A stretch of DNA of 64,000 nt from Maylandia zebra (lineage: Eukaryota > Chordata > Actinopteri > Cichliformes > Cichlidae), in contig NC_135170.1 in NCBI RefSeq assembly GCF_041146795.1, forward strand, positions 25,910,033-25,974,032. The letters run 5' to 3'. This document shows, piece by piece, positions 9,841-20,647 of the stretch. The notes below the pieces were generated by a model, which had not been told where the DNA came from, ran no database searches, and saw nothing but the letters and a program-made list of their open reading frames with translations. Every line of letters starts with the position of its first letter. Positions within the stretch are counted from its first letter, which is position 1. The position numbers and the translations under genes were made by a program.

Positions 9841-12800
9841 ATGGCACCGATTGGGCTGAAAGCTGTAGTCGGAGAAAGTAAGTGACGTATTTATTGTATC
9901 TAATCTCACTGTAGCAGTTTATTACAGTTAAAAAAAAAGTACTTTATTGTAACCTTTATCGCTGTAACTTGATGAACTGACGTTCAATTTATTAAAAAAA
10001 ATCGTGTTGTGGATGACGGTTCACCAACTCTTCCTGCTTCACTCCTAATATATATGCTAACGTTGCCGAAGGAACCGATGTCATCATTTAAAAAGTCATA
10101 TATATATAAAATAATAGTGTTACACGTAGTGATAGCAGTATTTGCTTAATTTGCTGAAGTTTCATGTGTTTTGTGACATTAGCCACACTTGAAAGTTAAA
10201 AGTCGCGACGTTAGGGATTGAAAATGTTGTGACAGTCCAAGTTATAGGCTAACCCAGGCTAGCTAATCTGAAAGGGAAGTCTAGTAACTTCGCTTGTGAT
10301 CTGTTAAATCATCCTGGACATTTAGGCTGTAAAACGTCAGGAAGTCACAACTTTTGTTACACAATAACTTGTAGTACATTGCGTTGAAAGTAAAAAAAAC
10401 AAAAAACAAAAACAAAAACGCATGCCGGGGTTAAAACATTACGTATTCACAAGGCTCATCTAGTAATGCTTATTTGTAATTATATGCTAATTGCTTCTGC
10501 TAGACTTTAGAAGCATTAAATTTGGGCTTATGTTCCTTCATCTCACATTTTCACTTCTTTTAAGAAGTCTGAAAAATAAAAAACAAACATACCATTACAA
10601 AGCGGTATGATTTGTAATTTACTATCTGCTATTATTAGCTGAAAACGTTGTCCATACAAGATGACTTAACCTATTTGGAGTATGCCAAAAATATCAAATA
10701 AAATCTCATATTCAATATTGTATTTACAGCAGAGACAATAAATCCCAATAAGGAAGTTTCCTTGCAAACTGGTTTTTTTATTTTTTTTTTATTTTTTTTT
10801 TAGATTTAACAAAACTCTTCGAAAGTATAATCTTTTCCAGTTCCCTGTATGAGCGACCTGGAAAATCATTAGTTAGTGATGAAGGTCACACTTGGTGCAA
10901 AAAAAGAAATCTTTTTTTTTTTTTTTTTTTTTTCCCATTTCTTTCTCTCAAAAGCCCTGAACCATAATACACATATATTCAGTAGCCACCATAATACCAG
11001 GAACCTTACCAGGATTTATACAGCAATCATAAAATAGTGATTACAGTGATGGCTAACTCGGAATAAAGAACACTTTTTTTTTTATGAACTCCCATAACAA
11101 GCTATTTATGTCAGCTATTACTGTGAAAACAGTGAGTCATATGTCTTAGGGAGCAGAATCTATGTTTTTAATCAGGTTCAAATCGTGGTTTAACAAGGAA
11201 GTGAAGACATCATATTGGTGCAGTTCAACTTTTGATGTTTCCTACCACACTGCTTTCTTCTGTACCCTAGTTAATTATTGTGTGATTCAATGAAAACTTC
11301 TTTTGGGAACAGTGGCCCACTGCAGGAGACTATTTGGCTGTTTGTTTTAACACACGTACCACACCTTAGCTGTTGTGCTTAGGACGTCAGTGGAACAATT
11401 GTGCTTCTGTCTATATAAGACCAGGAAGTTGCACCCAAGCAAGTTTGTTACTGCAAGTGTTAAATATGTTTAAAAAGGGTTCCTGTTTTTTTTAATTTTT
11501 GACAGTAGAGCTGACCTTTGACTTTTGTTGTTGTTTTATAAGTCACACAAATTCTTTGGAAACTATTCAGTAAGCTACATTTCATGAAAAGCTCAAATTA
11601 CTAATGAATGCTGCAACAACAATCTAGAGCATTTTGACTATATGAATGTTTCATAAAGTATTTTTTTATTATTATTGTTGCTAAATTTACTCCACTTGTG
11701 ACCCGTTTTAGCTTGTTTTTGTTATGAGGTTATGGGTTCTTGCATCACAAAATTATCTTTTCATCTACAGAAATCATCAGTGGTGTGATCAAGAGTGTGA
11801 AAAAGGATGGAGAATGGAAGGTAACGGTAGATACAAAAGAAGAAATTCTTTTGATTTTTGTTGCACTGAATTTATTACCACTGTGTGGCCTTTGTTTAGG
11901 TTCTTATTGTGGATCACATGACCACAAGAATTCTGTCCTCTTGTTGCAAGATGTCTGACATTTTGGCGGAGGGGGTGACCAGTAAGTATGGATATAATTC
12001 ATAGTTTTTAGTTTAGTTTTTTAAATAAATGAGAGATCAAACCTTTAGCTGTTGAAGAGTAAAATGTGCCAACTTAATTCATTTTCTGCGTTTAAATGAC
12101 ATTAAATTATCATATTGTCTTTTCTGTTTTTCAGTTGTGGAGGACATCAATAAACGCAGAGAACCCATCTCCAGTTTGGAGGCCATTTATTTAATCACCC
12201 CATCTGCAAAGGTTCAAAAGAGTTCCGTCTTTTAATGTTGCCATATCTTCAAGATTGTTCTCATGTGCATAATATTTTAAAGATAACTATGTGCATAATA
12301 TTTTAAAGATAACTATGTGCATAATATTTTAAAGATGAATATGTTTTCAATTACAGTCGGTTCATGGTCTCATTGATGATTTCAAAGATGCAGCCTTTAC
12401 ATACAAGGCAGCACACATCTTCTTCACTGACAGTAAGAGTGGAACTATAAATATGAGAAATGTATTTTTTTTTCCAGACTTCAGTGTAAAACGCTAAAAC
12501 TGACATTAATTCTTTTTTTTTTTTTTTTTGCCTTGTTTAGCTTGTCCAGATCCTCTCTTTGCTGATATTGGAAGAGCCAAAGTTTCAAAATTTATCAAGA
12601 CTTTAAAAGAGATCAATGTTGCTTTTCTTCCATATGAGTCGCAGGTGGGTAATTCTTATATTTCATTGAGTCCAAATTGTCTTTGGACATTTCATTAGAA
12701 ATGTTTTTGGTTTTGGACAAAACTTATTTGACAGTTAATCATGTAATTGTATGGCAAAAAGACAAACGTTTTCCCGAGCTGCAATCAGTTATAGTAATAT

Positions 12801-15800
12801 TGTCTGTCGGTTTATTGTGACAGGCAATACCTTTCACAGTTTCTCTTGTCCCCGTAGGTTTTCTCACTGGATGACCCAAAATCCTTGTACTCCTTCTACA
12901 GTTCAAAGGCAAATGAAACAAGAGATAAAATGATGGAAAATGTGGCAGAGCAGATTGCGACCCTGTGTGACACTCTTAAAGAGTACCCTGCAGTTCGTTA
13001 TCGCAAGTATGGGCCCCTTCATGAGAAGAGAGATAGATTTAAACAAATAAATCTTTTCCCACTGAATGTATTATGCTGATTTTAAAGTTGTATTCTACTT
13101 TGTTTTTAGGGGACCTGAGGAAAATGCTAGACTGGCTGAAGAGGTCTATCAGCGCCTCATTGCTCACAAAGCTGAAAACCCAACCATGGGAGAGGTAGGA
13201 AATACTTTGGTCTTCAACCACTCGATTTCTCACATTCTCTGCTGTGTAATTTCAAATCTTAAAAAAATGGTGAACAAAATGTTTACACTGCTTTTCTTTC
13301 CTGCTAAATCATCTTTCTCATGTAAGAGAATAAACCTCTGTTGGGATTCTGCAGCTCTTCAGCTTAACAGGTTGTGAATATTTCTTTGGTTTCTGGGATT
13401 TATTTCCTGATGATTATTTTCTCATCCTTTGCTGGACCTGTCCTTTTTTCCCTTCTTTTCTGTTTTTCTTAGCTGACATTTCCTTGCTCCTGAGATGAGT
13501 CTTAAAAGGCATGTATTACTGTTCCCTTTTTGCGTCTATGCATGTCAGGTGCTTTATCATACTATGCTGTACGTATTTCTTTTTTTTCTTTTTTCTACAT
13601 CTAGCTGTGATGCTAAATTATAATAATTGATAATTAATTGATTTCATTGCATGGCATTGCAACAGTTAATGTGTACTTTCAGCCAGTCTCTTTTAATGAA
13701 TCTTTAAATTAAATCATATATTTCAAAAGTACTGGATGATATCCTTAATTTGTATTATTTTTAGGGTCCAGATAAGGCGCGATCACAGCTAATCATTGTT
13801 GACCGTGGGTTTGATCCCGTCTCACCTGTTCTTCATGAGTTGACCTTCCAAGCAATGGCTTATGATTTGCTAGACATCAAACAGGACATCTATACGTAAG
13901 GGACTACCTTTATATTTTTATATTGCTCTGTCTGTTTGGTGTGGTGTCTTTGGTATACCAGTCCCTCCATTTGTGGACTTTTAAACATTTTTTTTAATTT
14001 ATTTTTGGATATTAAAGTTATCAGACAACCGGCATTGGGAACTCAAAAGAGAAAGACGTCTTACTGGATGAAGATGATGAACTCTGGGTTCAGCTCAGAC
14101 ACATGCACATCGCTGATGTCACCAAGTATGTTTGTCACAGTAACATTTCTACGACTGCTACAACTTGATTGTGGAGTCATTGTAATTCAGTCAAAGTTTT
14201 CCTGCGTTAGGTGTCTACTAATTTTCTCATTTGATTCTTGTAGGAAGGTGACAGAGCTTCTTCGCACATTTTGTGAGAGCAAGAGGATGTGCACTGACAA
14301 TGTGAGTGTTATGTGCATTATCTTTTCAGGTGTTTGAAAAGTCCACGGTAGACCCTGAGTATTGTTTTTGTGTTATGATGGAACTTTGGGGAAAATGTTT
14401 CTCTTTTCAGGCCAATATCAAAGATCTGTCTCAGATGTTAAAGAAGATGCCACAGTATCAGAAGGAGCTGAGCATGGTGAGTTACATTAACTAACAAACA
14501 AACAAACAAACCCTTATGTAACTTCTTATCATTATTTGTTTGTTTTAATTTATCTAATCCAAAAGCGCTGTCTGTTCAGTTTATTTAGACCTTTACTTAA
14601 AAATAGGGAAATGTTTTTGAAGCATATTAGGATACATTTGTGATGATAAATTAGATACAATTTAGACCATGGTTGTTTTGCCCAATTAAGCATTAGCTGG
14701 GCCAGCTAAAGTTTAGTTGGCCCAAATTCTAGTTATAATCTGACCATTATGACAAGACTTCCTAGAAAACGTTTTTTTCTTATATCAGAGTTGTCAGTCT
14801 TAATTATGTTTAATTTTTTTTAATAAAAATATGATGCCATATGTTAAAGTAATTAGTAATGTATTTTAATGTAATTTTTTTTACAGTACTCCACTCACTT
14901 ACACCTAGCTGAAGCTTGTATGAAGAAATTCAAGGCCTCACTTGATAAACTTTGTGAAGTGGAGCAGGTTAGTAGCCTTGTGCACAACATAATTTTTTGT
15001 AATAAAATGTTTGACTTGCAGCAGTCACCATAGTGGTTTTTTTTTTTTTTTTTTGGTAAATTACACTTTGAAAGTCCAGTTCAGTTTTTGGCTTTTGTTA
15101 TCATGTATGTCTACTTAAAAAATGTAATCAAAATTATTATCTTTGAGGACTATTGAACCTAATAGTTTTCAAATATTAATTATAATGCAATAAAAGTCTA
15201 TTAGGTTGTCACATTTCTGCCACATATGGTCAAATAGCACAATGCAATACACTGACACAGACTGTCTAAACAAAATGCCTGACATGGAATAACTACATTG
15301 ACTCATCACATTCAGTGACCTGAAATGTATCTTTGTAATTCCTGTGCTTCTTTGCTTCTGGTCTGTTGATATTTTTATTTGTTAACTAAAAAATAATAAT
15401 ATTTCATAAAACGCTTTAAACTACACATCAGCAGCGTAAATCATCGTAGATCTGTGAGCTTACTGTAAGCTTAAAGGCATGTAATAACACAGATGTACCA
15501 CTTGGTACAGTAGAAGTTCTTCCACCAGCAAGACCTGGGAAAAAAGCCACAATCCAAACTGGAGCCAAACCCCAGTGTTTTAGTTATATGTGCCAGACAT
15601 GCCTTGTGTTCCTGAGGGGAAATGTTTGGCCATATCTAGTCCAGTATCAGATGAGTGACAAGCACATGAGAAATGATAAGCTATGCATGGCTGTGGCATT
15701 ATGAGGTGCAAGTGTTAATGGGGCCTTTTTTATGAGTAAATCGCTCAACTGCCCTAATGGATTGTCAGCATGTCTGAAAGCTGTCTCTTTAATCCATTGG

Positions 15801-17467
15801 GCATGCTTTGGCTCTTAAGATGTGCAGTATGATCCAAATGGCAACAGCTCTCTGTCAGCTGTCATTTGTTCTACATTGTTTGGAAGCCCATTACAAATGT
15901 GTGTGTAATGTTGCAAATAAAATAATCTTTCAGTTGCTCGCAAAGTTTTGCTGCTGGCTTTAATGAAGTTTAGTCCAAATTCATGTAAGGTTAGCAAAAT
16001 TATTTAAGGCAGTTACACAGTTCCAAGTGACCATTTATTGGAGGATTGCAAAAAAGGGGAAATCTCAAAGCTACATATAGCTAGTGTACCCAATATTTAG
16101 CTTTATGTTGACATAACGTACCTGATTACAAATGCAAATCTGGAGATTTACTTTGCAATCTGAGATTTTCTTGTTGCAATAGTCTTATGGCAATATCATG
16201 GCTCTGAAAGAGAACGTGTGTTGGGGGAAAGGGGAATAAAGTGGTTTCATTCACCTCTCTTAACTGCCTGTCTTAAGTTGATGATATTCAGTAAAGGTTG
16301 ATCGTAAACTAGGGCTTTCTTCCACAGGACCTTGCAATGGGAGCAAATGCAGAAGGGGAACCACTGAAAGATGCCATGAAGAGCATTGTTCCTGTGCTCT
16401 TAGATAGTGACATTGATGCCTTTGACAAAATCCGCATCATACTGCTGTTCATATTTCACAAGAAGAAGGGTAAGAAGATCTCAAAACATTTTAAATCTTT
16501 TTAAGTCCTAATCTTGTTACATTGAAGAGAAGCTTTATTTGTCGTTACTTATTTATAGCAAACAGTGTTTTCATTGCCTGGTTGTCTATTCAGGCATTGG
16601 GGAGGAGAACCTTGCCAAGCTCATCCAGCATGCAAATATTCAGGCCGACAGCAACATTATTTACAACCTGCAGAACCTAGGCTGTAATATTATAGCTGGG
16701 GTAAGTTTGGCTACAGTCTCATGCTGTGGAACTGAGAATTTTATAAAACCTAAAAAAAAACCCTGAATATTTGACATACATTGTTTTTCAGGGTCGCAAT
16801 TCTGGGAAAACACTGCCAGATCGTAAGCAGCGTACAGAAAGCACATACCAGCTTTCCAGGTGGACACCCACTGTCAAGGACATCATGGAGGTATTAAGCC
16901 CTAAGTGAGGTTTCAGATGTCACTGGCAGACCTGCTCACCTTTGCTCACAACACAGCTTTTATAACATCTGTTTCTGGATCACAGAATGCCATAGAAGAC
17001 AAACTGGACAAAAAGCTGTGGCCATTCATCGCTGAACCAGCACCCATCAACACAACTCAGACTGCAGTCAGGTCGGGCGGTGCTCTCCCTCTATCTGAGA
17101 AATAAATAAATATATATAGATAGATGGGTAGATCTCTTTCCAAAACAGTTTGTATTTAGCAACAAGTGGGGTAAATGACAGATAATCTTATAAAATAAAA
17201 CCTTTTATCCCCTTAAAACCTTTTAAATGAATCAGAGCCGAGCTTTTGACAAAGTGAAGTAGAGTTTAAAGGGTAAATTTCAGTCATTTTTGAATACTCT
17301 ATAATCCCTAGGGAATTCCCATCATAATGATGGTGCTAATACTGACCACGCTTGTAGATCTAGATTTACTCATAATCTGTGGAGTGTTCCGGTACTTTTC
17401 TACTTTTTAAGCAAAATGCAGAATTAAAATGGAGAAGTTGATAATAATATAGACTGGCTATAACCCC

Positions 17468-17498
<31 letters not shown>

Positions 17499-18096
17499 AA
17501 AAACCCCAACAAAACAAAAAAAACCCAACCAACCAAACAAAAAAACTCAGGAGTTTCTGTTAGTATTTTCACATTCATACTTATTCATCAGGGTCAATTT
17601 CCTGACAACACGGTATGAAAATGAGCCATTGTATGACAATTGTATTAATTATTGTTTGAAATAATAAATGTCAGAAAATCAATAAATAGCTGAAAGGGAG
17701 CTGTAGTTTTAGTAATAGTTTTATGTTTCTCAATCATTTTCGAAATTCTTTTACAGCAGTGCACGTTTTGGACACTGGCACAAAAATAAGTCTCCAACGG
17801 AGTATCGGTCTGGCCCTCGTCTCATTGTTTTTGTGATTGGTGGGGTGTCATACTCTGAGATGCGTTGTGCTTATGAAGTGACTCGAGCCACAGATGGGAA
17901 ATGGGAAGTCCTGATTGGTAAGCAATTGCTAATTAAGAAGTTATGACTGATGAACCTGACTGTTGAACTGCTATTTAAATATTGTTGTTTTTTGTTGTTG
18001 TTTTTTTCCTTGACAGGATCATCTCACATCCTAACTCCAACCAGCTTCCTCAATGACTTGAAGACTCTGGACAAAGATACTAATCCTGATCCGTAA
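9841..18096 (+). CDS. stxbp2: Syntaxin-binding protein 2 (Munc18-2/Sec1 family)
   Basis: Nineteen GT-AG exons give 592 aa (human STXBP2 about 593): 9841-9877, 11771-11820, 11900-11981, 12135-12211, 12357-12432, 12541-12644, 12858-13006, 13110-13194, 13765-13895, 14018-14125, 14244-14301, 14411-14476, 14887-14967, 16328-16469, 16594-16700, 16792-16890, 16986-17071, 17757-17917, 18017-18096. All phases join without a stop. The protein starts [13 protein letters not shown], the invariant Munc18 N-terminus. Later landmarks are [76 protein letters not shown] and [20 protein letters not shown], spanning the three Sec1/Munc18 domains. SM proteins clasp syntaxin and drive SNARE-dependent membrane fusion; Munc18-2 serves granule exocytosis in non-neuronal cells. 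The choice of paralogue 2 over 1 rests mainly on the neighbours pet100 and pcp2. AATAAA lies near 18309. Confidence 0.94.
12263..12338. repeat. 26-bp tandem repeat, about 3 copies, in stxbp2 intron 4
   Basis: A 26-bp AT-rich unit beginning ATGTGCATAATATTTTAAAG is repeated two full times and a third time almost completely, ending about 20 bp before exon 5. The copies are essentially identical, so the expansion is recent and may vary in length between individuals. Confidence 0.85.
17464..17530. repeat. Poly-C / poly-A low-complexity tract in stxbp2 intron 17
   Basis: About 25 consecutive C residues (17464-17488) are followed by about 15 A residues and A/C-rich DNA. Homopolymers of this length are prone to sequencing error, so the exact length should not be trusted. 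Open frames across it are artefacts. Confidence 0.9.
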
Positions 18097-18870
18097 TCCC
18101 CAAGTCGGGACAGCAATACTGCAGTAGGAGTCTGGTTGTTCCTTTAAACTGATGTCTTTCTGTTGTCCTGTTTAGCTTCTCTAACATCTCTGATGTGAAA
18201 TCTTAGATGTAGTCATGTAAGAAAGCAGTTGTGACTATTCTATTATAGTGTGCTCTTTTGTTGTTAGTTGGGTTCTGTATACTGCTGTGATTGAAATTGT
18301 ATTTAAGTAATAAATGAAACAATATTAATATTTTCATTATTCTATTCATATTTAAATTCTTAATTTTGTTGTAATTGACTTGCTTAGTTATTTAGTCAGA
18401 AATTCCAAAAATTGTCACAAAGAAAGAGCAGCTCTCACCTCATAGAAATCTCTTAATTCAAGTATATTGTAGTTGCACACAATTGAAGGACATATTGTAT
18501 ATAGATTTAAAAGTAGATTAAAATTATTTTTTTTGGTAACTCTCTCCCTCAACCCTCTTCTTGAAATATTCATCTCAGTAATAATGTCAGAACTGCTGTG
18601 TTATGACCGTTGCACATTTACTAGATACTTTAATATATTGCTGGGCGCTAGAGCAGTGGGTGCTTGTTTATTTGTTGATGGAAATGAGCAATAAAATAAA
18701 AAAATATATATTGAATTTAATTTGTCTTTTTTTCTTTTCTATAGGACCTTTTAGTATGCTTCAATATGCATAATATTTTCATTTTGTTAAAAAAATTATA
18801 GTTTGTTCATATTATGCTAAAAAGTTTGCTAGTATTCTCCATATAGGCAAATTTTAACTTTATTTTTTCA
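18097..18870. other. stxbp2 3' UTR and intergenic DNA
   Basis: Contains the stxbp2 3' UTR with AATAAA near 18309, then AT-rich sequence. No further feature was recognised before the LINE relics. Confidence 0.55.
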
Positions 18871-18879
18871 AAAACTGCT

Positions 18880-19240
18880 GCTGTTCTGTATAGGCCTCAA
18901 CCCCCTAAGCCAGCTCATCACTAAGAGCGGATACATGATTAAGGTGTGGAGTGATCATTAACAACATGTACATGGGTGACATTAATCTGTATGCTAGGAA
19001 TAAGTGAGACATCAATTTACTGATCCAACTCACCAGATCCACAGCAAGGATATCAGGATGTCATTTTGACTATATAAGTGTGATCGAAGGGTCACAAAGA
19101 GAGGAAAGGTGATCCACACTGGAAGGGGTGGAATTTCCAGAAGACAGAGTAGCAGAGTAGTCCTTACCGGTCATTAGATACCCAGGTGGAATAATAAGCA
19201 GGCTTCAGGATGAGATAGATGTCACTGATGTCAACTCATA
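18880..19240 (+). mobile_element. LINE reverse-transcriptase relic, plus orientation
   Basis: The plus strand reads LLFCIGLNPLSQLITKSGY, then after stops a weak MGDINLY block in place of the usual YMDD-x-LY, and later DIRMSF and KCDRR. This is the order of the reverse-transcriptase core in a LINE family known from fish (R2/R4/Rex6-like by memory). Stops and shifts show it is dead. It abuts a second fragment of the same kind in the opposite orientation. Confidence 0.6.
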
Positions 19241-19244
19241 AAAA

Positions 19245-20300
19245 CTCCTCATAATGAGAGGTCCCCACCCAAAGTCCAGCACCCTTGGGGTCTGTGGCCA
19301 ACAGGAAGTAGGAGAGTGAGGTTAGTGAGTGTTGGAATGGCATTCCAGGATGAAACAAAGAACAGTTTGCACTGACAGAGTGCTTTGGATATATATTCTG
19401 GTAAACAGTTCGACGTCATCCATGTGGAAGAGATGGTAGATGATTGCTCCATTCCGTAGTCTGTATCCATATCCATGTTAATGATCTGCCTGAGGGGGTT
19501 CAGACCTATGCAGAACAGAAATTCCACACTTGATGGTGACTTGTAGAATTGGCTGCAAGTGTTGTTCTCTAGTGTTGATTGCTAATTCCCCATCAAATTC
19601 ATGATGAAGGCTCTTGGGGTCCTGATGATCTGATATTTTAGACATTCTAAGATTCATCTATGGGGCATTGAGTCATAGGCTTCCTTGTACTTAATCTGGA
19701 CAGTGCACAGGTTGGTCAGTATGGTTTTATGGTCTCGAAATACTGCTCTAGGTAGCAGTAGCTGGTGTTTTGACACTGGTGTTTTCTGGGATTTCATGTA
19801 TTGGGCCATGTTCCTCTTCATTTTAGCTGTTATGATGACTGACTGGAGCTTCCATGTTGTACTGAGGCAGGTTACTGGTCTGCAGGTAGACTGGGGACTA
19901 GTCCCTTCTGGGGATCGTACACCTTTGATGGTATACATTTTTTTTTTTTTAACCAAAGCTGCGAGTCTTTTCTTGGCAGTTTCTGAGGCCTAAAGGTATG
20001 GGCAGCTTACAGTATTTCTGAGGAGGGTGGAGATGATGACACTTCCCACTGACCTGAAGTCCTGGCTCCCCCTTCCTGTATCAATTGTGTTATACCACAT
20101 AAATCTCTAGTTCTGATAGCAGTTGCTTCTTTCGCGTGTTGGAAATCTGAGCTACTAGTTGTTTCATTGTCAGGTCCCACATGCTCCTCATGTAACCCCT
20201 TGCCTTGGGATTGCAGTCATAGTACCATTCTAGGATTCCCGTTTGTCTATCTGCTGCCTGCCTGCTTGCTTGCTCTATGTGAAGTGAAAGTGGGGCCTTT
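19245..20300 (-). mobile_element. LINE reverse-transcriptase relic, minus orientation
   Basis: On the minus strand, in shifting frames, one reads QIKYKEAYDSMPHR, then a LRAFIMNLMG-like segment (reconstructed across small shifts), FLFCIGLNPLRQIIN and HLFHMDDVELFTR. The last is the catalytic (Y)MDD block of a reverse transcriptase with His for Tyr. The order matches the plus-orientation relic beside it, extended towards the N-terminus. Frameshifts and stops are frequent. The upstream limit near 20300 is approximate. Confidence 0.6.
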
Positions 20301-20647
20301 AAAATGTAAACATGAACCTTAAGTAAAGTGTTAGGTCAGAAAGGAGAGCATGCGCACCTACCACGAAAAAAAGATCATCCCTCTGAGGATTATGTTTTCA
20401 TCTGGGATTACAGATGGCAATATGAAGAACAGGGCAGACGCTGAGGTCTTAATGGCAATCGGTTTATACTAAGGACTAAACCATTAAAACCTTTCTTCCA
20501 CTTCATATCCAGTACACACTGAGAGAAGCATCATTCGGTATCATTTCATTTATGCATAGTTCATCTTTTATAGAAGTTTTTTGTAACACTTTGCTTGCAT
20601 CTAGTTTTCATTTGGGGTTTATATATATTTTTTCAGTTATTTTTTTG
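20300..20647. promoter_or_regulatory. Region upstream of the pcp2-like gene, promoter not resolved
   Basis: About 350 bp between the LINE relic and the proposed start codon. It is AT-rich with no clear TATA box, CpG cluster or 5' UTR splice site that can be defended. An upstream non-coding exon is possible. Confidence 0.3.

Noticed and set aside
9589-9909. Minus-strand frame as a gene divergent from stxbp2
   Set aside because: Its C-terminal half is a LINE tail and its N-terminal part is the complement of stxbp2 exon 1 and its flanks.
17366-17578. Gly-rich frame on the minus strand
   Set aside because: Comes from translating the poly-C/poly-A tract.
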